64,000 bases of DNA, taken from assembly GCF_019320115.1 (NCBI RefSeq), contig NC_089589.1:22873666-22937665 (forward strand). The letters are read 5' to 3'. Numbering within the stretch: the stretch's first letter is position 1; every line of letters begins with the position of its first letter. A program made the translations under genes and the position numbers. This DNA is from Miscanthus floridulus. Lineage: Eukaryota; Streptophyta; Magnoliopsida; Poales; Poaceae. Shown here piece by piece: positions 9,063-19,266 of the stretch. Below the pieces are notes generated by a model. It ran no database searches. It was not told the DNA's origin and saw only the letters and a list, made by a program, of their open reading frames with translations.

Positions 9063-11997
9063 TTAGAAATATTCTTCACGATCGGCAGCGGCTGGATCAT
9101 AGGTGTCATCATCACTATCAATATTGTCGAGTAAATCGGGCTCATCTCCATCGTTGTCATCATTGTCATCGCCTAACTGTAATGGCTCAAGCATTTGTAA
9201 GTCCTTAGCATTTTGCACCTCTTCTCCGTCGTCCTCATCTCCATCGTCCTGATCAATGTCATTGTCTACTTCCATGCCCATCAGCAAAAACATGTCTATG
9301 TCAAACCTCCCTTCTAGCCCCTCTGGTTGATAGAACTCTCGTGTGTTTGGGTCAAAGTTGTAATCCTCATTGTTTGGGACAGGCAGTTTACCGTGCGGCG
9401 ATACCAACTGCACAAGGTACCAACCGATAAGATTGGGGTCTTTTTGGCACGCCCATGGGAGATAATAAACTTGCGTGGCCTGTTGAGCCACAATATAGAC
9501 ATCCTCTCCTTGATAATGCGCCACTCATCATGCCGCAAGGTCTTGGTGCCTGATGCGCTTGCCTTTCCGAGTTGCCCCTTGAAAAGGCTGAGGTTCGATG
9601 AACTCTCGTCCGCGTTGTAACGAGGGGGACGATTGTGCACGCTGGGAAGGCCATCCTTATAGTATGCTGTTGTGAAGTTTGACACCTCCTCTAGAATGAA
9701 TGCCTCTGCCACAGAAGCCTCAATTTTGTCTTTATTTCTACACTTTTTCTGAAGAATCTTTAGACATCTCTCAATTGTATAGCACCAACGGGCCTGCACG
9801 GGCCCCCCATTCGTGCATCGTACGGTAGGTGCAAAATCAGATGCTGCATCGCCAGGAAGAAGCCGGGTGTCAAGATCTTCTCCAACTTGCAGAGCAACAC
9901 ATGTGCCACTTTCTCCAAGTCATCAATCACGTCCCGAGATAACTCCTTGGCACAAAGCTAGCGGAAGAAATAGCTCAACTCTGCCAGCACGCGCCACACA
10001 TGCTCAGGGACGTATCCCTGGGTCATCGCAGGAAGGAGCCGCTCAATCCATATGTGGTAGTCATGACTCTTCATCCCTAAGACTCGCATAGTGGACAAGT
10101 GCACTCCCCTACTCAAATTCACCGCATGCCCATCAGGGAACATTAACGTCTGGATCCACTGCAGTACTTCCTTCCTTTGGTCCTTTTTCAAGACGAAATC
10201 GACCGGAGTCCTTCTCCATTTCTTGCCGGGCGCGGGAGGCTTCATCACTTGCTTTGGCCTATCGCACATCGTTGCCAGGTCTAGTCTAGCCTTAACATTG
10301 TCCTTTGACTTATCAGGAATGTCCATGAGTGTTGCAAAAAGCGCCTCGGCGATATTCTTTTCTGTGTGCATTACATCAATGTTGTGTGGAAGAAGAAGGT
10401 CATTGAAATAGGGGAGCCTAGTCAAGCCCGATTTATGAGTCCACTGGTGTTCCTCACCATATCCAATAAAACCACCTTTCTCTTTATCATCTTTGAGAGC
10501 CTCTATCTCAACACGGACCTCGGCACTGGTTATCATCTGAGGTGCAGGGTCGATGACTTGAACCCCTTTCCTGAAGTTCTTGACGTCTCGTCTGAATGGA
10601 TGGTCAAGAGGGAGGAATTGACGATGTTGGTCAAACAAAGAAAACTTGCCACCCCTCTTCAGCCAAGTGAACCTCACAGCTATCTTGCATATTGGGCATG
10701 AGAACTTCCCGTGAACACACCACGCGCAGAATATGCCATATGCTAGGAAGTCATGCAGGGAGTAGTGGTACCACACATGCATTATGAAGTTCTTCTTTGT
10801 AGCTCGGTCGTATGTCAGTACCCCCTTTTCCCAAGCAAGGATCAATTCATCAATGAGAGGCTCCATGAACAAACCCATCTTGTTCCCCGGGTGTCCAGGA
10901 ATTATCAGTGACAAGAATATGTTCTTGGGTTGAAACATGACGCCGGGGGGGGGGGGGAGATTGAGGGGGATCACAAACACGGGCCAACAAGTGTACGGGG
11001 CCGCCAGCAATCCATAGGATTTGAACCCATCTGTTGCCAGCGCTACACGTACATTCCGAGCCTCCTCAGCTTTACCATGATGTATGCCATCGAAATGGGT
11101 CCATGCATCGCCATCCGATGGGTGTACCATCTTGTCAGCATTGTATCTTTTGCCATGTTTGTGCCATGTCATCTGTTTCACGGACTCCTCTATCATGTAC
11201 AACCCTTGGATCCTCGGTACGATAGGAAGGTACCATAGGACCTTCGCGGGGATACCAAGTTGTTCCTTCTTGCCATCACTAGTGTCGACCTCCAGATACC
11301 TAGAGGATTTACACTTTGGACAGTGCGTTGCTTTCTCGTGATCTTTCCTAAATAGGACGCAACCATTCGGACAAGCATGGATGTGCTCATACGGCATCTT
11401 AAGGGCACGAAGAAGTTTCTGTGACTCGTACAAGTTCTTTTGCAGAATGTGACCCTCCGGAAGCAGGGATCCAACAACTGCCAACATACCATCAAAGTTG
11501 TCTCGACTCATGCTACACTGCGACTTGAACGCCATTAGGCGTCCAATGGCATCTAGTTGCGAAACCATTGTGTTTTCGTGAAGGGGCTTCTGTGCCGAAG
11601 ACAGCATATCATAGTACGCCTTTGTGGATTCCTCTGGCTCGTCCTCTAATCCTTCACCGAACCGTGCCTCCTGAAAGTCATCCATCCAGTCTGCTACCCC
11701 GGCATCTCCATCAAAAGCCTCGAGGCGTGGTCTCACCACCTCCTCTCTAATACGATCGGCTTCACCATGATGGATCCAGCAGGTATAGTTTGGCATGAAT
11801 CCATACTTGCAAAGATCTTCCCTCGTGTTCTTCCTATTCTTTCTTACACGGTTGTCACATTTGTTGTAGGGACACGGCATCCGACTCGACCCTCTAGTAG
11901 CCTCGCCAAATGAATGCTCCAAGAAAGCATTAGTCTTAGTCATCCATTCTGGGGTTATACTTGCATGGCCCGTGTACATCCAATCACGGTTCTCCAT
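9063..11997 (-). pseudogene. TNP2-type CACTA transposase pseudogene
   Basis: The start MENRDWMYTGH (ATG at 11997) is the usual start of the family and lies just after an AG acceptor-like site. The N-terminal part is a transposase-associated domain with paired cysteines (CPYNKC). It is followed by a CPNGC...CPKC motif (about residues 225-250), the tnp2 core (about residues 270-480, LPIVPRIQGLY through HVWYHYSLHDFLAYG) and the HNIDVMHTEKNI and PDGHAVNLS segments. After 679 codons an in-frame TAG at 9958-9960 interrupts YFFR-LCAKEL. A one-base loss near 9803 shifts the frame. Near 9530 the reading jumps from HDEWRII directly to the YIVAQQATQVYYLP segment in another frame, so most of the region normally between them (DUF4218/DUF4216) is missing. 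The acidic tail ends REEYF at 9063. Confidence 0.9.
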
Positions 11998-12094
11998 CCT
12001 CTGGCATATACATATGTAAGCGAGTAATATAACCAACAATTGCATCTGCACGGCGTTCCTACCATCTAATAGGTGAGCATAGGTCCTAATCCCA

Positions 12095-12295
12095 CCCGCG
12101 GATGCGTAGATGATGTCAGTTTCAATGCTCCGCTCCTATCCGAGACAGAATTTCGGCAGCACCTCCCCGCTGTTCTCCCGATACACGTCCTGCAAGGGAC
12201 AGTGTGTATCCGGAGAACAACAGGGAGGTGATGCCGAAAGTCTGTCTTGGACCGGAGCGAACCATGGAAACTAACCTCATCTACGCATCCGCGGG
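12095..12295. repeat. Imperfect palindrome of about 200 bp upstream of the TNP2 gene
   Basis: The left arm (12095-about 12195) and the right arm (about 12196-12295) are imperfect reverse complements, from CCCGCGGATGCGTAGATGA outward to inner CACCTCCC and GATACAC blocks. There is almost no spacer. It lies in the presumed 5' untranslated or promoter region of the TNP2 gene. Confidence 0.85.
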
Positions 12296-12318
12296 CTGTC
12301 CAAAATACGTGGATAATC

Positions 12319-12378
12319 CGAAAGAGATACGGTCGTAGATATGCAAAGATCTACATACCTCCGACCGTATCTCTTTCG
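12319..12378. repeat. Perfect 17-bp stem hairpin
   Basis: CGAAAGAGATACGGTCG (12319-12335) is perfectly repeated in reverse complement at 12362-12378. An inner GTAGAT/ATCTAC stem extends the fold. It is adjacent to the larger palindrome upstream of the TNP2 gene. Confidence 0.9.
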
Positions 12379-12784
12379 AACGGGAGACGCCTAACTAGGC
12401 TACGTGACCATATAAAACATGCATGCAAAGGAGGAGGGAGTTATACCTAGGGTGGCGGTGGAGTCAGGCTAGCGGGGCAGTGGCGTGTCGGTGCAGTGGC
12501 GAGGCGATGTGGTGCAGGCAGACCAGCAGCGCCGACGAAGACGATCGGGGTCGCCGAGTCCCTCCCATGGGTCCTTCTCCTACATAAAAAGGCAATAGGT
12601 TAGAATCCATTGAAAATTTCGGCAGCACCTCCCCTACACGGGGAGGTTTCCAAAACCTGCAAGAAACGTAGGCGCGATGGCCAACGACCACATATATACC
12701 AAACATAGGCATGAAGGCCAACAAACATATATATACCAAGACGAGCCATGTACTTTAGTTCTCTTTCCATGCAGATGAAAGTAT

Positions 12785-12940
12785 CGAAGTAGTACAACAA
12801 GTACTACTACCACTACAACAACTACTAACACTAACACTACTACTACTAACATTACTACTAACACTACTAACTACTAACTACTACTACTTACTAACTACTA
12901 CTAACACTGCTAAGTACTACTACTAACTACTACAGGTGTA
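12785..12940. repeat. Degenerate (ACT/AAC)n trinucleotide repeat
   Basis: Long run of ACT and AAC triplets on the plus strand, within the 5' part of the CACTA element. It has no coding meaning. Confidence 0.85.
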
Positions 12941-13029
12941 GGGCATACCTTTGCGACGAGAATGGCAACAACGAGGGTCGGCGACGATGGCGGGGACGAC
13001 CGCAGCGGCGTGAGGGTCGACGGGCCTAG

Positions 13030-13370
13030 GCCGGCACCTTCCTTCTCCTCTCCTTCTCCTTCTCCTCCTCTCTTCTCCCCTCCTCCTCTCTTCTCCCCTC
13101 TCCCTGCCTCCTCCTCCTCTCTTCTGCAGTGGCCGCCGGCGGGGGCAGTGGCCGCCGGCGGGGGAGGTGGCCGCCGAGGGGGGGCGCAGGCGGGGGAGGT
13201 GGCCACCAAGGGGAGGCGGACGGGGACGGGCACCGCGGGGGCCCGCACGGGGAGGCGCGGGCCGGCGATGTGCGGCGGCGGCGGCTGAGGGAGAGAGAGG
13301 TGAGGGGGAGAGAGAAATGAGAGAAAGAGAGAGAGGGCGCGCCGGCCGGGCACGGGTGAAGGGATAAGGG
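13030..13370. repeat. CT-rich and GC-rich low-complexity leader of CACTA element
   Basis: Plus strand starts with TCTCCTTCTCC-type runs (13030-13120), then very GC-rich GGCGGGGG sequence, then GAGAGA. The same composition occurs in inverted order beside the left end of the second large CACTA element (63300-63880), so it is a family feature of the 5' leader. Long open frames here are composition artefacts. Confidence 0.7.
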
Positions 13371-13472
13371 CGGCTTTGCCGAGTGCCAGATCGGCGGCAC
13401 TCGGCAAAGTCAATTTTCTTCGCCGAGTGTCGTGATCTGGCACTCGGCGAAGTTTTAAAAAAAATTCAGCAG

Positions 13473-14219
13473 CTCTTTGCCGAGTGCCAGCTGGGCGGCA
13501 CTCGGCAAAGAATTTACTTTGCCGAGTGCCAAAACTTGGCACTCGGCAAAATAAATTTTTTTTGGTTTTTTGCCACCAATGTTTTTTGAAGCTTTAGTAC
13601 ACTACCACAAACAACATGTTTAAATTTGGGACATTTTCATTGCCTTTTGGCATATTTCTATAGTTTATTTTGTTTTGTTGAATTTTTCCAGAAAATGTAG
13701 GTTTGAACTGCAGGTTCATCGAATAATGGATTACATTCGTTCAAAAAATGTTATCCTTGTTTCTTAGTGTAAATTTAGGCTAAATCCAGGAACTGTCTCG
13801 AAATTTCGATCAACGTGCTCACGGGGCAACGCCACCAACTTGCGTGGGAGTGGTTTTTTAATTGTATAAAATGCGAACGAATTCCGAAAATCATGAAATT
13901 TGTCGAGTTGTCGCCATATCGTATGCGTATGCCATGGAAAAAATTTGAAAAAGTTTTGACCACGTTGTCACGTACGATGCTCACAAACCAGGACATCTCA
14001 TGTGGAAAAATTCAACAAAACAAAATAAACTATAGAAATATGCCAAAAGGCAATGAAAATGTCCCAAATTTAAACATGTTGTTTGTGGTAGTGTACTAAA
14101 GCTTCAAAAAAATTGGTGGCAAAAAACCAAAAAAAAAATTATTTTGCCGAGTGCCAAGTTTTGGCACTCGGCAAAGTAAATTCTTTGCCGAGTGCCAAAC
14201 GGGGGCACTCGGCAAAGAG
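13473..14219. repeat. Long inverted repeat (about 218-bp arms) at the right end of the CACTA element
   Basis: Arms 13473-13690 and 14003-14219 are near-perfect reverse complements. They include subterminal TTTGCCGAGTGCC pairs and a unique stretch (AAACAACATGTTTAAATTTG and its complement). The spacer of about 312 bp (13691-14002) is AT-rich with no gene. A transcript across it would fold into a long hairpin. Confidence 0.9.
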
Positions 14220-14460
14220 GACGCCGCTGGATGCCGTTAGGCCCCTACCAATCTTTGTCGAGTGTCTGCCTTTGCCGAGTGCCAGGCACTCGGCAAAGAC
14301 AGCCTTTGCCGAGTGCAGGTCTTTGCCGAGTGCCTGGCACTCGGCAAAGGCCTCTTTGCCAAGTGACATATTTTGCCGAGTGCGGCGCTCGGCAAAGCAG
14401 GTCTTTGCCGAGTGCCCGAAATTTGGCACTCGGCAAAGATTTTTGCACTCGGCAAATCAC
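14220..14460. repeat. Right subterminal repeat array of CACTA element
   Basis: More pairs of TTTGCCGAGTGCC and its complement, ending beside the GTTTCCCGTAGTG terminus at 14475. Confidence 0.88.
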
Positions 14461-14475
14461 GTGTTTCCCGTAGTG

Positions 14476-14689
14476 TAAGAAAAAGTAATAAGGTGTTGTG
14501 CATAAAAAACAAGGAGAGAGATAGAGAGAAATAGAGATAGAGATGTATTAGGAAAAGAAAAAGGCATATTGGGAGAAGAGAAACGTGCATTGGAAAATGA
14601 GAGTGTCAAGTAATTTGGGACAAAATTTGAATCATAAAACGTCTTCTATTTTAGGACAGAGAGAGTATAGATGTTGATTCTAGTTTATG
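14476..14689. other. Flank with possible Stowaway remnant
   Basis: AT-rich flank with a GA-rich stretch (14510-14545). The phrase ending GGACAGAGAGAGTA (about 14654-14667) resembles the right end of a Stowaway MITE; no matching left end is seen. Confidence 0.3.
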
Positions 14690-15612
14690 TCGTGGGTGGA
14701 AACCCCCCCAATGCCCTCAAATTAGTTAGGCCGCCGAAACCCCTGGGTATATTTTTTATACCTGAGGCACCAAGGCTTAGATACCTCAGCTGCTGTAACT
14801 TTCCAATGCCACAAGGAAGCTTCACCAAACTTCTACAATGAGAAAGGTCAATGCACTGTAAGAATTTCATCTTGGCTATTTTTTCTGGCAGCCTAGATGT
14901 GTCAGTGCCATCTAGACACAAATACCTCAAGTGTTTGAGTTGGACCAAAGATTTAGACAATGCATCAAAATTTGCTTGTTCTATATGTAGGGTCCGCAAA
15001 CATGGAAAACATGACAGTGAATCACCTGGGTTGATCATTATTTTCCCAACTAAAATTAGTGTTCGTAGTGATACATGTGCTTGCAGGGAACTCCATGCTA
15101 GCTTATTTGACTCTGATCCTTTGTTTTCTAGTGATAACCGAATAATATTTTCTGGAATGCTATTAATGGTTGGGCCAGCTTCACTTTTCTGAGTTACCAG
15201 TGCTTCATCTCTAGTCAAATACTGAGCAAATGAACGAACAATATCATGCATATTGCAAACTCCATGGTCCACATACCTTGGATCTGGCTCTAGAAGGTTC
15301 CTAGCTATTAATTGGTCATAGTATTCTTTTCCTAATACTTCTAAATCACGTGAGTTTCCATGAACAAATCCTTCCCCAATCCACATGGCAACCGTACGGT
15401 CATACCCGAACACCATGCTCTTGGGGAGGAGGGCGTAGTGCAGAAAGCAAGACTGCAACTTTGGGTGCAAATATCCAGGGAGTGTTTCCAGGTCGTAGTC
15501 CTCCAGCCAGAGTTTCTGAAGTGCAGGCATACCCTCTTGCCCCTTCAACTTTGGGCACGAGCTGATATCAAGGTTCTGCAAATTTGGTAGGTTACTGATC
15601 CTCTCCAGCTTT
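14690..15612 (-). pseudogene. Rearranged CNL fragment 2 (LRR end joined to winged-helix start)
   Basis: One open frame without stops. It starts with the C-terminal LRR part seen near the end of gene 3 (LERISNLPNLQNL through LETLPGYL, about 15612-15475). It then continues directly into the winged-helix segment (KLQSCFLHYALLPK), an intact MHD (VCNMHDIV) and the first LRRs, ending abruptly near 14690 at GGFP. The domain order is thus the reverse of the family's. A deletion between two tandem CNL copies, fusing the tail of one to the middle of the next, would explain it. There is no CC, P-loop or start. It is a relic, not a working receptor. Confidence 0.88.
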
Positions 15613-16034
15613 CTACATAGCACGACCAGGAGCTGTTACATTTGCTGGATTAGTTTGTATGCTCGTCTAGCAGCAGGCGGCTGTATATATCATATTCAGA
15701 TTGATGGCTATATAATATAATTGTTCGTAGGTCACTGCCCACGCTTGCTCTTACCATTGCGTGCTGCTTTGGGTTGCCTCACCATCTAGCTCGCTTTTTG
15801 AATACAGCATTGACCGCTGCGTGCAAACAGAGCCCTTGGTCATTTGCTAGGTTAGTTTGTACTCTTGCATTGTCTCGTCTAGCAGGCGGCTATATCATAT
15901 TCACAGATTAATGTCTAAATTATTGTTCGCAGGTCACTGTAAACAATCATGGATTCTCGAATAAACCATTGTTCGCAGGCTCTTACCATTGCTGGTTTGG
16001 GTTGCCTTCTACGTAGCACGACCAGGAGCTTACA
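15610..16034. repeat. Imperfect tandem duplication, about 395-bp period
   Basis: CTACATAGCACGACCAGGAG at about 15612 recurs as CTACGTAGCACGACCAGGAG at about 16008. TTTGCTGGATTAGTTTGTA at about 15640 recurs near 15843, and GTTCGTAGGTCACTG near 15725 recurs near 15928. The block joins the NLR fragment to the gypsy-type remnant. Its origin is not recognised. Confidence 0.6.
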
Positions 16035-17998
16035 TCGCTGAGCTGGGCCTTGCGCAGGCTCCGGTTGCGGCCTGTACCTCGAGCGTTTGCTTGCATTCGT
16101 CGTTGGAAAACCAGGTTTCCAGGTGGGATTCGGTGAAGCCTCAGCTCAGCCGGATGCCCCGGGCGAAGGTCTTAGGAAGTGAAAGGTGGGCCTAGGCTCA
16201 ATTAGGGTTTCATAAATGTATACCCCCTTTGCACATGGCTCGTCCCCCTTTTATAGTATACTGTTGGCTACTTTCCTACTTTACATTCTTGCCCTTAGCC
16301 AGCTAAGGCACATTCTAGGAATATCCCCTTGCCAATGCAAACTGCCAGGGGTAATCTAGGTACTCTCGTCCCGAACCGCCTCGGCTTCTTGGTCCGCGCC
16401 CGCGGGCTTGCAGACGGCCCATGGCCCAGCGTCGTATCGCTTCCGGGAAACTCCTCCTTCCCGGTGGAGGTCCTCGTGAGCCCTCCACTACTACAGAAAG
16501 AATAATGGAGGCGGACGTTTTTGGTTTTTGGAGGCGGGCATTGCAACCGCCTCCAATCAAAGGTCACCGTTAATCCGTGACCTATGGAGGCGGTTGTTTT
16601 GCCTTCCTCCATAATTCAAACACGAAAAACAAAAAAAACCTAGACAGGCCCGTCGAGCCCATCCATAGGCCCCCTGAGCCCATCCACGGGCCGCCGTCGC
16701 CGCCGCCGCCGCCGTTAGCTGCTCGCCAGTGCCTAACGGGATGGGGCAGCCCATCGCCGCATCCGTCCTCCCTCTGCCGGATCGGGCCGCTCGTCGTGGC
16801 ACGCTGCTGGATCCGCCGGATCGACGCTTGATGAAGAGGAGTGCCACCACCTCGCCTGCGCCAGCCCTCGATCCGGTACCGGAGGGCAGGCACACCGACG
16901 AGCTCGCTGGATCCGCAAGCCACGAGGCCGGATCCGTCGGATCCGCGAGCCCCGAGGCCGCATCCGCTGGATCAACGAGCCCCGACACCGGATCCGACGT
17001 GCCGCCGTCGGAGGCCCCGCATCCCGCGCCGCCGTCGCTACTCAGAGGTTGGAGAGGAGCGCCGCCGCCACTGCTAGGGTTGGAGAGAAGGGCCGCCGCC
17101 GCTGCTCAGACGGTGGGTGAGGGGCGCCGCGCCGCTGCTCGGAGGGTGGGGGAGGGGCCCCGCTCTGTGGGGAAGGCTAGGGGAGGGATGTCGCTCGGGA
17201 GGGAGGGACTGAGGGAGGCAGATGCGCTCGATACCGAGGGAGTGAGGGAGAGACCAACAGAGGGACCGAGGGAGAGACGTCGCTCCTGCGCCAGCTAAGA
17301 GAGAGAGAGGAGAGAGAGAGAGGGAATGAGAAACCCTAGAGTCCTGTATATATATGAACCCGATAATGAGGTATGGGCCACAATTTTCATGGGCCTACGG
17401 CCTGTTAATGGAGGCGGGTCTTTTAAGAGGCCCGCCTCCCGAAAATGGCCTGATTTTTTGAGGCGGGCCTCTCAAAAGACCCGCCTCCGTTAATCTATTT
17501 TTGAAGGTGGTTATTTTTTGACCACCTCCGTTAATCAATTTTACGAGGCAGGCAAACATGACCGCCTTGGTCAATAAAATTAACCGCCTCCGTTAATAGC
17601 CCAGTATTTTAGGAGGTGGTTGAATTTTGTGCCCGCCTCCGTTAATATTTGGGCACTGTCACATAAAATCATTTGTGTACTAGTGCTCTATGACCTCCAC
17701 CCAAGAAACTCTCGCCTAAGTTCCCGTCTTGCTGCCTGGGTCATCACCTTCGCAGATATCGTAAGAGCCTTCACCGCGGGCCATCCTGTCAGGCCTTTGC
17801 TGCGGCCCATCGACCTTCACCGGGCGGAGGTACGGGAGCGAAGGCCTCTAGCTCACCTTCCTGCATTGTGTTGTGCACTGACCTCCGTGGCTCGTATTCA
17901 TATCCCAACAGTTCCCCCTTGAGGGGCATGGTCTGATGTAGGCGGGCCTTGTTCCTCAACTTCGTTTCGTGGTTGTTGAGCTGCGGAGGATTATGCGC
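16035..17998 (+). mobile_element. Old gypsy-type LTR element remnant, left part
   Basis: Sequence outside the CACTA insertion (16035-16485 and 17686-17998) has no frame but reads like LTR or leader DNA of a gypsy-type element. Its continuation resumes after element 1 at 42562 and leads into a coding start at 43079. Identification rests on the protein at 43079. Exact LTR limits are not visible. Confidence 0.4.
16486..17685. mobile_element. Non-autonomous CACTA element, 1.2 kb, GGAGGCGG subterminal repeats
   Basis: The left end is CACTACTACAGAAA at 16486 and the right end is TTTGTGTACTAGTG ending 17685. The 3-bp duplication CTC is at 16483-16485 and 17686-17688. Subterminal regions carry GGAGGCGG / CCGCCTCC repeats alternating with CCGTTAAT. 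The GC-rich middle (16640-17300) has open frames of biased composition with no recognisable domain. The right end of a related element is at 43328-43583. Confidence 0.92.
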
Positions 17999-19161
17999 TG
18001 TTGACGGTAGTTAACAACCATTATAAACCATCAATAAAACATGTGTTAGGGCACAATTGTGATTACCAACAAAGGTCTAGGGGTTTAAACTAACAAATTC
18101 CATGAGTTTTGGTCAATCTGTATTTTTTGTAGGGTTTATCCAGAAAACCATGAAGGCGGACCTACATGTCATAATTAATCGTGCTTATCTACTGCGAAAC
18201 AGGCACCAGAAGGTTCCAGAGGACACCACACCAAAGCGAGAGCTGAGGGGCTGCCATGTAGGGCCGACCGGCCCCACCTACAGGCCGCCCCACCCCTAGG
18301 CCCACCTGTCAGCCTCCGCATCACAATGTCGGTTCTCCACCGCCTCCTAGGTTGCATCTACGCCGTCCTTTAAGTCGGTTTGATCCAAGGGCTCATGATG
18401 GACGCTTCGGCCTATATACCAGCCCCTGCTCCCCTCCCTCAGCAGATCCCTGAAACTCTAATAAATATCTTTAGGATCAGAGCCAGCAATCAAGAGAAGA
18501 TTAGTCCTCCATAGGATCTAGTCTTATAAATAGAATAGTGAGATAGAGAGTGGGGGAAGAGTTTGGAGGAGGTGCCGGCCTGTCGATGCTCTCTCTACGG
18601 TTTGTACCCTGGCGGAGTCAAGTTCTACTTGAGCTTGCTTCTGAAGATTCTCTGGTAATCAACTTCTAATTCAAGTAAGCATCGTGTTTATATTACTCAT
18701 GAGGTTCACAACTCTTTGAGTGCTTTAATCTATAGGGTGCTCTAGGTTAAAGTAGTATTTTTAGGTGTAATCGTGGTGCTTAGACCGGGTTATTTGTGGA
18801 TGTACCCTATATTCTGGATCGGTGGTAGCTCACGAGGGTGACTCTTATAGCCTCGTTGAATCCTCTGTAGTCCACCTCCCGTTTGTAGGCCTAGCAGGAT
18901 TTAGTTACTATAGGAAACATACTCTGTTTGTGCTTCCCTTAGTAATATCCCCAGTTGAACAATATAAGACATAGCTTACCGAAGTTAGAACTAGAGAGCC
19001 TTAGTTATCCTCTTTATGCTCCTATTTATCCCCTAGTTAAGTTAGACCGTAGTTAGTCTCACATGTTTCCCTGTGGATACGATACTTGCAATACCTCCGG
19101 GTGAAAGCTACAGCGGTATCCGTGCTCTTGCAGATTTATCTGTGTGCGTTAAATATACCAA
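17999..19161 (+). repeat. 5' LTR of element 1
   Basis: Starts TGTTGACGGTAG and ends ATATACCAACA; 1163 bp. The 3' LTR copy starts at 29159 and, after removing element 2, is about the same length. Confidence 0.92.
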
Positions 19162-19168
19162 CAAGCTT

Positions 19169-19184
19169 TCTGACGCCGTTGCTG
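19169..19184 (+). other. Primer binding site of element 1 (tRNA-Asp type, mutated)
   Basis: TGACGCCGTTGCTGGG, eight bases after the LTR, resembles the TGGCGCCGTTGCCGGG site of Athila/Tat-type elements. It has two G/C to A/T transitions. Confidence 0.7.
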
Positions 19185-19266
19185 GGAAACGGTTGCTGAA
19201 TTAACTACAAGCCTAGCTTAACTTTTTATCTTTTATTCTTTCTTTTGTTTTACTTTTTCGTTTAGC

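Larger units (their letters stand above)
5975..14475 (-). mobile_element. CACTA (En/Spm-type) DNA transposon, 8.5 kb, both genes decayed
   Basis: The left terminus is CACTACTGGAAAC at 5975 and the right terminus is the complement of CACTACGGGAAAC ending at 14475. Both ends carry dense inverted TTTGCCGAGTGCC / GGCACTCGGCAAA subterminal repeats. Inside, both on the minus strand, are a PF03004-type gene (6765-8927) and a TNP2-type transposase gene (9063-11997). The termini differ in sequence and the flanking trinucleotides do not match (AGG versus TAA), so the two ends may not come from one insertion. Both genes carry inactivating changes. Confidence 0.93.

Noticed and set aside
9327..11750. Plus-strand frames of 60-106 codons across the TNP2 gene
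   Set aside because: Shadows of the minus-strand transposase gene with no independent similarity.
13026..13542. Long Pro/Arg/Gly-rich frames on both strands
   Set aside because: GC-rich low complexity of the CACTA leader; no domain and no conserved start.
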